From Zancudomyces culisetae (taxonomy: Eukaryota > Kickxellomycota > Harpellomycetes > Harpellales > Legeriomycetaceae), in contig LSSK01000030.1 in assembly GCA_001969505.1 (NCBI GenBank), positions 1 to 34,774 on the forward strand: 34,774 nucleotides of DNA. The letters are read 5' to 3'. The notes under the pieces were generated by a model. It was not told where the DNA came from and made no database searches. It worked only from the letters and a program-made list of their open reading frames with translations. Shown here one piece after another: positions 18,809 to 28,835 of the stretch (positions within the stretch are counted from its first letter, which is position 1; the number at the start of each line of letters is the position of its first letter). Both the position numbers and the translations under genes were made by a program.

Positions 18809-20007
18809 TTTACTTGCAAGGTTATTTTATGGGTAAGTTTTTTTTTGATTGTCTTGAGTTATTCTGCCTTGGAAAGTATAATTTAAAGTGGGATAATGTA
18901 GTAAAATGTGTAAAATCTAGGTTTTATGGCCTTTTAATATCTGGATTTGCTTTTATTTTAAACAAAAAACGCTCACTTTTAATGTTTCAAAAAAAAACCC
19001 CCCCCAACAATTGAACCCAATTAAATCACAAGCTGATCTAGCTTTACTTTTTTTTTATGAGCTGATCAATGCATGGTTTGTACGTAATTGTAGCTAGCGT
19101 GATGATATTTACCTAAAAAAGGGGGAGGATGCACCTGAAATTGTTTACCAAATCATAAGAAACTATAACCAACTTGCTAACTTGATATTCACATTACATA
19201 AAGTCTGAATAACAGCCCAATATCGTCCATGTGTTGGAGAAAAAGAAGGGCGTGAAATAAGAATGACAACAACATAAAGCACAGGTTAGCGTGCACATAA
19301 ACCTCTTGCCTTATCAGGTTCTCGTTATTTCCAGTTACAATATTTAGGGACTTAGTATCGTGTTCCTTATAAAGATAAGATAACTTGCTAAAACTCGAAG
19401 CGAAATATGGATGGGATGACAATGACTGTAGGCTTTATTTACAGGTTGCAATTGACCCAACAAATAAAACATGGCATGTATAATCACTGGAGGGGTGGAC
19501 TAAGCACGGTTTTTGTACCGAAACCCACATTAATCGCCGTTATGTGCACCTGCCTTTATTAACAAAAAACTGATTGTCCTTTAAAGAACCAAAATCCCTG
19601 TAGGCAAAAAAAATAAAGGGAAAAATAGAAAATAAGAAATAGAAAACGTTTTCAACTCATTGTATGTACCTGACCAATAGAACATTTGTTCCATAAGTGG
19701 TGAGAGTCCATTTAGAAATGATGTATGGTTTAATCCTCCCCAATCATTATCAGTTTATTTATTTCAAATTTGAACCAATAATCATAATTATCGCAAAAAG
19801 ATACTTAGCCAATAATCAGCAGCCTCTATAAATATTTAAGAAAATTTTTTTTGCCGATAGCAACTCAAAGTTACGCAGTAATGACAAATACATAGTCCGA
19901 CAAACTAGACCGAACGATGTGATAACAACAAAAATAAAAGACATAAAGAGGTAACATTAAAACCCAAGAGTAATACATACAGAATTGTTTTATCTCTATA
20001 ACTAAAA
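18809..20007. promoter_or_regulatory. Divergent promoter region, URH1 and IFRD-family gene
   Basis: This 1.2 kb has no convincing gene. It holds a poly-A/poly-C junction near 18988-19007, a G-rich ggggga site near 19120, a plus-strand TATAAATA at 19827-19834 (about 175 bp before the IFRD-family ATG), and A-rich leader sequence. A 77-codon TTG-initiated minus frame (19189-19422) is not supported. Confidence 0.5.
19827..19834 (+). promoter_or_regulatory. TATA box of the IFRD-family gene
   Basis: TATAAATA lies about 175 bp upstream of the ATG at 20008. That spacing suits a yeast core promoter with a leader of roughly 70-130 nt. Assignment is by motif and position. Confidence 0.45.
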
Positions 20008-22075
20008 ATGGCGAGTTCAGGAGGAGATTATTTAAAAGCAGCACTTGGAAAGTACTCCAACTCTGGAGAAATAGCAGCACTGGGTAAAGGTGCAAACGAT
20101 AACGACAGTGATAACGAAGAAAACAGAGCGAAAACCTCTCCAAAGTCACAACGAGCTGCGTCTTCTAGTAAACAAGGCTCAAAAGCACCAACGCCAGCAC
20201 CAAGTGGCCGCCGTAGTAGAGGAAACAGTAGGGCTCCAAGTAGAATTCAGAGTAGAGCGAACAGTAGGGACAAGAACATGAAAAATATTGAAGAAGGGAT
20301 GAATAGTTTGGATATTGGGTTTGATGAAACCATAAGAGAAAGAGTAGGCATGGCAAGCCTTGATACAGAGGAAGGGGATGACTATGATCCTTCTGGGCAA
20401 TACGCCAGAGCAACAGATCAAATAGGTCAATTCAGTACAGAGCAGTTGAGTGGAGCAATCGATGCCCTGATAGATAAAATTGCTGAAAAACGTTCATCGT
20501 AAGTTATATATCCTTTACACCACTTTTCTGCCTCATTTTTTTTTTGTGCCTTTTTATTGTATATCGATATTTAAACGAGGAAAAGTGTGTCTAACGTTGA
20601 AAATTCTTTGCGACACTCTAATACATAGATCAAAGGAGGCAGGTTTGCAAGGGCTATGTAGCATAATGGCACACAAATACATTGGTGAAAGCCAGGAAGG
20701 AAATAAGTTGAGTATTCTCGAAACATTTAAACGGTCGTTGAAATTCTATAAATCCGATAAAGAGGCTCTTTTGGCTGCAAGAGGTAGGTCTATCATCAAA
20801 TAACTAAAACTGTGACAATTAACATAGTGTCTATTTGATATTTTTTTAGGAATCGCCCTATGGTTTCTTCAATTTGGGTTGGATGATGACTCAATGTATC
20901 CCGAAGTCTCGGAGTTTTTGGTAAAAATGATTTCAGAAACAAGTAATGCTGTATTGAAGGCACAGGTAATATGTGATTCTTTTTTTAACAATTTATGCTC
21001 TTGGTGTATGTGTGATGTTATTTTATAACAATAATTTTTATGACTGGGGACATATGAATGCATACAACTATAAAGTATTGTGGGTGTGTTGATAACGATT
21101 TATTCGATATTCTACTAAACATAGCTGGTCCATTCACTAGCATTTTCGACATTTGTCTCTTGTGTAGACACCAGAGATACGATTGATGTATTGAAAATTT
21201 GCTCAAAGCAGTTCAGTCACTGGCAATCAGGCGAGTTAACTTATGTGTCATTAAGTGCTTATGGTTTACTGTTGGCACAAGTTGCCGATAAAAACATTGA
21301 GCTTGCAAAGGAAATATTTGAAGGGTAATAGCATCTACTATCATTACTATAGAAGATTTTTAGTAACACGAAAACTTAATACATCAAATAGGGACTACGC
21401 TGTACATTTGAATTTGCTGAACTCGGAGAATGTTGATGTACGCATATCTAGTAGTGAAAATATTGCACTTGGATATGAAATCATTAGATCACAATATGTA
21501 AGGCTGGCTAAACTTTACTTTGTGTATAATCTGCTTTGATACAATATTTTTTTTTACTATTGTGGTATAACTCGGTGGTATAATGCGATATATTTACTTG
21601 ATTTATTAATACATCTTAGAAAAAGTCCAAATTTTACAACCACAAGGATCTTGTGGAAACACTAGAAGAAATGGCCAGAACAAGTACCAAGAAACAAGCA
21701 AAAAGAGACAAGACACAGCAGAGGTCTGCGCTACGACAGGTGGTTTCGTTTATTAGCGAAGGGATCGCTCCAGAAACCAAACTAAACTTTATGAATAAAT
21801 ATGTAGTAATTGATACGTGGAAAAAGACATGTTGCTTGAACGCATTTAGATATACATTGACTAGTGGGCTACACACACAGTTTTTGGAGAATCCATTGGT
21901 CCAGGAAATTTTCGACACTCCTTTTGATACCTCCAACAGCACGTCGCTAGCCAGTGAAAAAATGGTTGTCGATTCTCGATCAGAACTTGCAAAGTCTAGA
22001 TCCAAAAACAAGAACAAACAGCGTGACAACAAGGAACGCTTCATATCCTCAACCTTTGACGACGAAGATCACTAG
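20008..22075 (+). CDS. IFRD (interferon-related developmental regulator) family protein
   Basis: Six exons are inferred: 20008-20498, 20629-20783, 20850-20965, 21125-21324, 21392-21497 and 21620-22075, joining to 507 residues plus stop. All introns (130, 66, 159, 67 and 122 bp) begin GT and end AG, and the phases fit. Branch-like TCTAACG (20590-20596) and TACTAAAC (21113-21120) precede two acceptors. The N-terminal 100 residues are Ser/Arg-rich and disordered. HEAT-like helices follow, beginning ALIDKIAEKRSSSKEAGL across the first junction. The last exon carries the IFRD C-terminal domain: TQQRSALRQVVSFI, then YVVIDTWKK and LTSGLHTQFLENPLVQEIF, matching mammalian IFRD1/IFRD2 blocks. A Lys/Arg-rich tail ends the protein. 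IFRD2 is known as a factor bound to translationally inactive ribosomes in mammals; a translation-related role here is inference. The next gene, RPS17, converges on it. Confidence 0.85.
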
Positions 22076-22566
22076 AGTCGGCGTGTGTGTATTCTAGGTC
22101 TTAGTTGTCGCGTTGTCGGTTGTAAATGTCGAGTCGCTGATTGTGGAATCTTTTTTTTTCCAATCATCTAACCTCCTCTCCTCCCCTACCCATTATTTTT
22201 TTATTTAGTTTTTAGTCCTAGTTTAGAGTATATATATATTTTTCTTAGCAGCCGGAAAAACGCTGGTTGATCATGACAAGAGTATTGGAATACAAGGGAT
22301 AATATATGCTTAAAGGGGTATTTTCCCAAGACAGTGGAGAGTCAGTCATGGTATAGTCGTGCTATACACACACTCCCTGCCTATTTAATGAAACGGTTTA
22401 AACACAGACAATCGGCTGTCTGCTAGAAATTAATGATGAGATATGGATAGTGCAGGCTATGGCATATAAAACAAGGATATTTTATTAAATTTTAGTAAAA
22501 TAAAATTAAAATAAACACACAAAAAATCAGGTGGGACAAAGAATATTAACTATCGAACGAAACACT
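22076..22566. terminator. Convergent 3' region between IFRD-family gene and RPS17
   Basis: These 491 bp separate two converging stops. They contain T-rich runs, a tatatatata stretch near 22231-22240 and A-rich runs near 22488-22527, suitable for 3'-end formation on both strands. No gene was seen. Confidence 0.45.
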
Positions 22567-23569
22567 TTATGCAGTTTGGGCACCTGGAACCTCAGCTCTT
22601 TGACGTGTCTTGTTTGGAACTCCACGGCGTCTAAAATCGCGTTTTTCGTAACGTCCACCTCTATTTGGTCCTGATTTTTCAGCCATGGTGATTCCTGGAA
22701 GGTTTTCAAAGTTGAGTGCCTTAAGCATATCCTATTGTTAAGAGAATCGAAAATGTTATTGTAAGAGTTAGTTATTTTACAAAACATCCAATAGAAGCAC
22801 AAAGCTATAATACTATCAATAAAACCATTTGAAAATCACACATACCTTTGTATCTTGGTCAATCTCAATTGCGCTTACATCCAAAGCAGAGAACTCTGGG
22901 ACGTAGTTGTCCTTGCGCTCTCTCTCTTCTTCTTGAAGCTTGAATGAAATACCACGGACTGGACCTCTTTGAATACGGCGCATCAAGTGGGTAGTAAATC
23001 CGGCAATCTTGTTTCTCAAACGCTTGGATGGGATGAGGGCTACTTCATCACAAATGCGCTTGTTGACTTGAAAGTCTAGTGTAAGTTTTGGGTAGTACTT
23101 TTCGATCAAAACCCTTGATGCCTTCTTGACTGTCTTTGTTTTTACACGACCCTATTGGATTTAATATTAAAAACTAAGTTTATAACTGAATACTAGCATT
23201 TTTCACAAGGTATTTCAACCATGAATAGTAATAAATTCGTAGGGCCGATTCAAAGTTTTTGATTGTTGTTGTGTTAAAGTATGCTTCAGGCTTTGATTTA
23301 AATACATATTGATGTCATCGAACTTTAGAGTTGTGTATATACTGCTACCGATATACGTCTTCATTCCCATCGATTTACAAGCTTCTTAATCTGCTAATTT
23401 TTTGCCATTTGAATCCTTTCATTTATTGAATCTCAAAGAAATCTGCCATCATACAGGGATAACAAAACCCCACAAGCACTGAAACCAGATTTCGCTTAGC
23501 TACTTTCAACTTTATCGGCCCTCAGGTACAAACCCTACAATCAACATAAATGCGCTCGTATCTTACCAT
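22567..23569 (-). CDS. RPS17: 40S ribosomal protein eS17 (Rps17)
   Basis: There are three exons on the minus strand. Exon 1 is the ATG alone (23569-23567), followed by a GTAAGA donor and a 415-bp intron (23566-23152). Exon 2 is 23151-22846, ending in GAT ACA AAG before donor GTATGT. A 114-bp intron (22845-22732) contains AACTAAC and ends TAACAATAG. Exon 3 is 22731-22567. The product has 157 residues. Exon 2 is nearly identical to yeast Rps17: [48 protein letters not shown]. Exon 3 begins [14 protein letters not shown] and ends in an Arg/Gly-rich tail, making the protein about 20 residues longer than yeast or human eS17 (about 136). It is a small-subunit structural protein of the 40S head and beak region. 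Confidence 0.93.
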
Positions 23570-24492
23570 TTTTAATCTTTGTCTTTGCTCTCAAGTCTAA
23601 ACTTTTCGGATATACTTTTAAAGTATTTAGAAGAACGCAAATATTTAATTATATTTTTGAATCTAGTTAATAACAATATTTCTTCAGTGAGTTTGTCTCG
23701 ACCAATTAATTTCGAAAAAAAAATTTTGCTACTAAACTTCAAATTGAACCTTTATTTGAAACTTGACATCACACTAGGAAAAAAAAATCCAAACAGCAAA
23801 AATGATAATGGTCGCAAAAATGTCTAGCCAATTAAAAGGCTAGGCATTTATTTTTTAGCAAAAATGCCAGAGGGATAATGCAAAATACTAGTATCCAATA
23901 ATTGATTCAATGCTGGATTAAAGTTCAAGTTAGCTATTAGCACACAATGTTTACATTTTTAATGATGTACTTGATTCCAAAATAACACAATCAAAAAAAA
24001 AGGCTAGTCTTGCCTCCTCTCCCATATTAATTTCCGATTCTAATCAGGTCATATCAGCTTTGTTTGGCTGCGCTTGCCCAGTAACCCCAAAACTGATAGT
24101 TTTTAATTTAAATTAATGCTTAATTTCTTGTAGGAATCGGAAATATAATTAAAGATTGAAAATAGGTTGTAGCAACGCCTACAGCATTTAGCTATCCAAA
24201 TTTGTACTGTAGAAAGTAGGATTTGAAATCTTAGAAGAACTAGTAAACATATTTGATAAACGGTCAGTCCTAATTCATAACCCATTCAAGAATAACACCA
24301 GTGTAGAAAACGTAGCCTAATATAAAGCAATAAGACTTTTCGGTGCGTTTTGTCATTAAAACATTACGCATAATTTGATCAAAGAAGCAATAGCATGAGA
24401 CAAAAAAAAAGAGAAAGGAATTTGCTTGGAGGAAGAGTTTTTTGTTTAAGCGGATTTGTTGACGAGAAAAAGGTACCATAGATTCTATTTTG
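23570..24492. promoter_or_regulatory. Divergent region between RPS17 and DPB11-like gene
   Basis: This region should hold the strong RPS17 promoter (leftward) and the promoter of the BRCT gene (rightward). Visible features are poly-A/T runs and a small inverted repeat, ctagcc (23824-23829) and ggctag (23838-23843), with an 8-bp loop. I recognised no Rap1- or Tbf1-type site with confidence. A low-confidence short minus-strand frame is listed separately. Confidence 0.45.
24270..24479 (-). CDS. Possible small membrane protein, 69 residues
   Basis: An ATG frame begins MVPFSRQQIRLNKK. Two hydrophobic stretches (about residues 20-35 and 50-66) are separated by a basic segment with MTKRTEKS, so it could be a small two-span membrane protein. 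The family was not recognised. Its start would lie only 13 bp from the proposed ATG of the divergent BRCT gene, leaving no room for separate promoters, and AT-rich DNA easily gives hydrophobic frames of this length. It is probably not real, but it is reported because it is ATG-initiated and has a membrane-like pattern. Confidence 0.15.
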   Translation of the reverse strand: MVPFSRQQIRLNKKLFLQANSFLFFFVSCYCFFDQIMRNVLMTKRTEKSYCFILGYVFYTGVILEWVMN

Positions 24493-27400
24493 ATGAAATC
24501 CTATTGTGTATTGATTGTTGCAATACCATTAAATAATAAGGAAAAGAGGAATAAGAGGAATTTAGAGCTGCTTATTTTGGTTAAAAGTTTCGATAGACTG
24601 AGCAAAACCCAATTCGTTACTAAACTAAAACATATTCAAAATAGAATGAATTGGCAAAAAGAATATCAAGATTAGGTGGAAAGTGCGAAAGCCTACTAAC
24701 AAAGAATGTAGATGCCTTAATAACAAAGAACTCTATGAGATCCGAGAAATGCAGGGTAAAATATCGATTCTTCACTTCTCACATCTCTAATAACACCAAT
24801 ACTCGACTCGATAATACATTTATTCATTATTGCTCAGTTTATGAATATTTAATGATAAACTTGGTTAACCTGCAGGATAGTTGTAATGTATGATTGTTAT
24901 TGTTTTTATAGATGGCATCCATAGCTCAGATACCAGTTGTAGACGAAAATTTTATTGATGCATGTGAAAAATGGAATGAAAACGGTTCAGGAATGATAAA
25001 GCGAAGATCAAACGTATTCTTAAGTTCAGACGACATTGCGGATTATTCTGAACCTAAACTTTCTTGCAGTGAGTTTTTGGAGGTAAGAAATGATAAAACA
25101 TGCTATGTATTTTATGCTGTTAACATATAGTGTTTCACTTAAAATGAAATTATATACAAAATGATATTTCTAATATAGTTGATTGAGAGTTCAAGATTGA
25201 AAATATTCTCGGGATGTAAAATAAGTGTAACAGGGTTTGACCTTGAGGAGCGAGGATTGATAGAAAAAGTGGTTCTAGAAAACGGAGGAGAGTACTGGCC
25301 CAATATGACTAAAGACTGTACCCATCTGGTTGCCAAAACTACTAGTGGTGCCAAGTTTGAGTACGCAAGTTTATGGGAACTCGAAATTGTTTCGGTAGAG
25401 TGGATAGCAGATAGTGTCAAAAGCAAAAGTAATAAAAAATATATATTTATATCTATATCTATATCTATATATTCCTCCACAGACTAGCACAATCGATATT
25501 CAGCTATTCATAAGGTTTAAAATTTAAATTTTATAACGACTAAAAAATATACATACACGCAACTAGTTTGCAGAGATGAACGCGAATACAAAGTTGTGGA
25601 TGAGCGATACAATATACTGCGAGGATCAAGTAAGGATAACAATGCATATGTCGCGGAGACTGCCAAAGAGAATACGGAAAGAAAGCCGCGAAAGGTGGAT
25701 AGTATACGTAAAGAAAGGGCGTTACGGAGCCATAGCACGAGCAAATCTGAAAGTAGAGGGTTTAAGCTGCACAACTTCAAGCGGAACATGAGTAGTAATA
25801 TTGAAGAATATTCAGAACTAAAACCCTTTAACGATGTGGTGGTATACCTCAGCTTTTCTGGTTTTGATGATACAAAGATTTTGAAGTGGCGAGTAAATAT
25901 TTATGAAATGGGAGGTGAGATTAGCGATTTGGATAAATTTGATGGGAAATATATACATTTGGAAAAACAGATTGTAGTTGTATTTGGAAAATCGGACGAA
26001 ATAAGTAGCAGAAAGCTCAAAATGATAGCGGAGACATTTGGAGAAATAAAGGTTGTGCGGGAATCATGGCTAGCCGAGTGTATCGAAACACAGAGATATG
26101 CGGAGGAAGAAATTCATGAAGTCCATATAAAAGACGAACATGTACAAGGTTTAGAAGATGTAGATGTAGATGTAAATGTAGATGTAGGTGTAGATGTAGA
26201 TGGCGTAAATGGCGTAGAGTTACAGTTCAAAGACGATTCTAGAGAAAGAAGCAGGGATAATGAAGCTGATTCCTGGAAATGTGCGGATAACCTGAATGGA
26301 AATCCTCAAATGAGTATCAAAAGAGAATCTGAAAATTTGAATACCAAATTAAACACGAACCCTCTTTCGCCCACTGCTCTAGACTTGCCGAAAACTCTTA
26401 AAAAAGAGAAGAGTAAGAGGCCGTTTAGAACAAATGGCATATTGGAAATTCGTGAAAAATCTGCAAAAAAGATAAAGCTCGAAATTGAAGAGCCAACTGC
26501 AGAAGATTTGAGAGAAAATATGGGCGAACTATTCAGGGGGATAATGTTTGTAAGTATAGGATGGACAGGCAACAAAGAAGATTTGATACGAGAACTTATT
26601 GAAAAACAAAGCGGGGTTCTGGTTAATATTCGACAGCTGATAGTAAGGATATGCGGAGAAAAGGGAGTGAAAATAGCAACGAAAAGTGAGATAGAGCTTT
26701 TAAATCAAGAGCTGGCATCCTTTGTAGATAAGGCAGTGCTCAAGTATGGTACCAGGGTGGTGTGTGTTATTTCTCCACTTAAAGGGTTTGCTAATTATGA
26801 GCAAATGCGGAAAAGTTGGGAAACCCGGATGGATAATACGCAGCTACACCAGCAACAGTTCTACTGGGTGACTGAGTGTTGGCTAGAGAGGAGCATCGAT
26901 GACCAAAAACTGTATCCCTTTCCTCAGCAAATGATTTTTGCCGGAGAAAAACGATGCGATACAAGAGAAAAACATTTACCAGTACGAGTACTGTTCACTC
27001 CCCTTACTGTACTGCAAAAGGAGGCACTTAAATCAAAGAAATGGAGATTTAGCGTCAGTGGGTACGAGGGAGTCGAGAGACACCACATTGGTCGACTTTG
27101 TGAGTATTTACAAGTAGATTACAGCGAAACATTTAGCAAAAAAACAACACATCTGATATGCAAGCCACCCTTTACAGGACCTAAGTATGAACGGGGGCTT
27201 AAATGGGGAACATTGGTAATGAGTGCTGATGCATTCTATCAGTTGGTTATCGACAGCAGCCCATCAGTCGCTGAAGAGAAAATTTCCACAAAGACTCCCA
27301 TAAAAACTGAACAGGACTTACCCATGAAATTATCTAGTACTGGTAAGATCTGTAAAATAGACTTACGAAGCAATACACTGGAAGAAAGAAAATATAACAT

Positions 27401-28835
27401 GTTGTGTGACGATCAGCAGAAACCCGAGGAAACACCAACAAAGATACTGGAGCAAAAGGTAAGCCCTATGGTTCCATCAAGGTGTGTCAAGCCAGAACAT
27501 GCTGCTCCACTAATTGAAAGTGGAGGTGTAGTTGTAATAAACGACGAGAACATGCACGCTCAGTTATTAGAACGGGAGCCTCTCAAAAACGCTTTCCATA
27601 CACCCTTGATGGACCCTCTCGTTAAAAAGACAGAGAAGAGTTATGGTTTAACCACCGGGAATGCGAATGAAAAAATGCAAACAGATTTGGGAAGCTCCCT
27701 GCTCAAACGAAAAAGCCTCACAAAAAGCGAAATACGACCAAGTAGTACTAGCGCAACAAAACTCAAAAGCCCTCCCTCTATAGGCCATCAGAACACCATC
27801 ATGGGGAGCCTGATGTTTGGGACACCAGGACTAACGCCGTTGGCTGAGAGCTTGGATAAAAACATTGATGCAGCGTTTGGAAATGCCAGAAAGGGGTTCC
27901 AGGTGTTTAAACCGCCAAGTGAAAAGCTAAAAGGTACAATTGACCAGGAGATGGAATCACTTGTGACCCCAACCAAACCGGTAAATAACCAGTCAGCTAT
28001 GGACATACTAAAAGGTGTAGTGATAACGGTTTCTACCCGGTTACAATCCTCACAACAGAACCTTGAGACCCTGGCTAGGAGCCTCGGTGCACAAACCATT
28101 TCAGTCAATGAGGCCATAAACAACCTGAGTCTCAATACCAAAGGGTTGCCATTGGCTACACATTTAATACATCAAAGTACTAAACAACAAGACTATTTGA
28201 GAGAGGTAAGATGGGCCAAGAAAAACAATTTATTTATAGTAAGTCCATTTTGGCTTTACTCATGTAACAAATATCGCTTCAGGGTTGATGAGAATCTGTT
28301 TGGTTCTCAATATGGAACAGAAAAATTGATGCTCGTGGAAAGCCGAAATGCTGTCAATAACAATAACAGTGGCGGAGATGGTGGTGATACCAGTAACAGT
28401 ACCAACCGCAACAACAATGGTGAGGTGAAACCGTTTGCTACCCGCGATCAACCCACCACGTTAAATGATCAAAGTTCCATTTTGGAGTTGGATATTTTGG
28501 ATTATTATATCAAAAATTCAGAGCCTCCAACAGCAAACAACAATAATAGCAACCAAAACACCAAAAATGCCGAAACCCTTTATGATGACACAAACGGTGA
28601 GTGCAGTGATGCAATCCTGGCGAATATTGGCAACAGGGCAGATTCTAGAAAGTCGGCGCTATCCCATCCATTTCCTACATCTGACTCTATCTCTAAAACT
28701 CCCAAAAACAAAAAACAGACATCATCTACATCAATGACATCCAACTCCTCTACAGACTACAAAAAAAACTATATTTTAGTGGAAGATGAAGAAGGAAACC
28801 AGGTCCGAGAGCGTCTATTAAATTCCTACAAATAG
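24493..28835 (+). CDS. DPB11: Dpb11/Rad4/TopBP1 family multi-BRCT checkpoint protein
   Basis: The inferred exons are 24493-24579 (uncertain), 24645-24755, 24912-25082, 25179-25428 and 25567-28835, joining to 1295 residues. BRCT1 spans exons 1-3 (LAKRISRLGGK, then IPVVDENFIDACEKW). BRCT2 is in exon 4 (ISVTGF, KDCTHLVAKTTSG, KFEYA, VEWIADSVK) and closely resembles S. pombe Rad4 BRCT2; splicing to exon 5 adds the expected ICRDEREYKV. Further BRCT-like units lie at about 290-390, 527-667, 678-770 (VSGYEGVERHHIGRL, KTTHLICK) and 1019-1122. In yeast, Dpb11 bridges phosphorylated Sld2/Sld3 to start replication and activates Mec1. Yeast Dpb11 and S. pombe Rad4 have four BRCTs and 650-770 residues; this one is closer to TopBP1 in layout. 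The stop overlaps the neighbouring gene's 3' end. Identity is firm; the first exon is not, because its donor is GTTAAA and it inserts a basic loop into BRCT1. Confidence 0.88.
26157..26202 (+). repeat. GTAGAT minisatellite encoding Asp-Val repeats
   Basis: The hexamer gtagat with small variants codes a Val-Asp run between the third and fourth BRCT units. It is a linker of low complexity. Confidence 0.85.
28818..28835. other. Tail-to-tail overlap of two coding regions
   Basis: The plus-strand BRCT gene stops with TAG at 28833-28835. The minus-strand F-box gene stops with TAA at 28820-28818. The last 18 bp of each coding region are shared, so each mRNA 3' UTR must lie antisense to the other gene. 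Confidence 0.85.

Noticed and set aside
23152-23566. Possible C/D box snoRNA in the long RPS17 intron
   Set aside because: On the minus strand ATGATGG-like and CTGA-like boxes occur, but about 165 nt apart and without a terminal stem or a visible rRNA guide. A search of the intron against rRNA would be needed.
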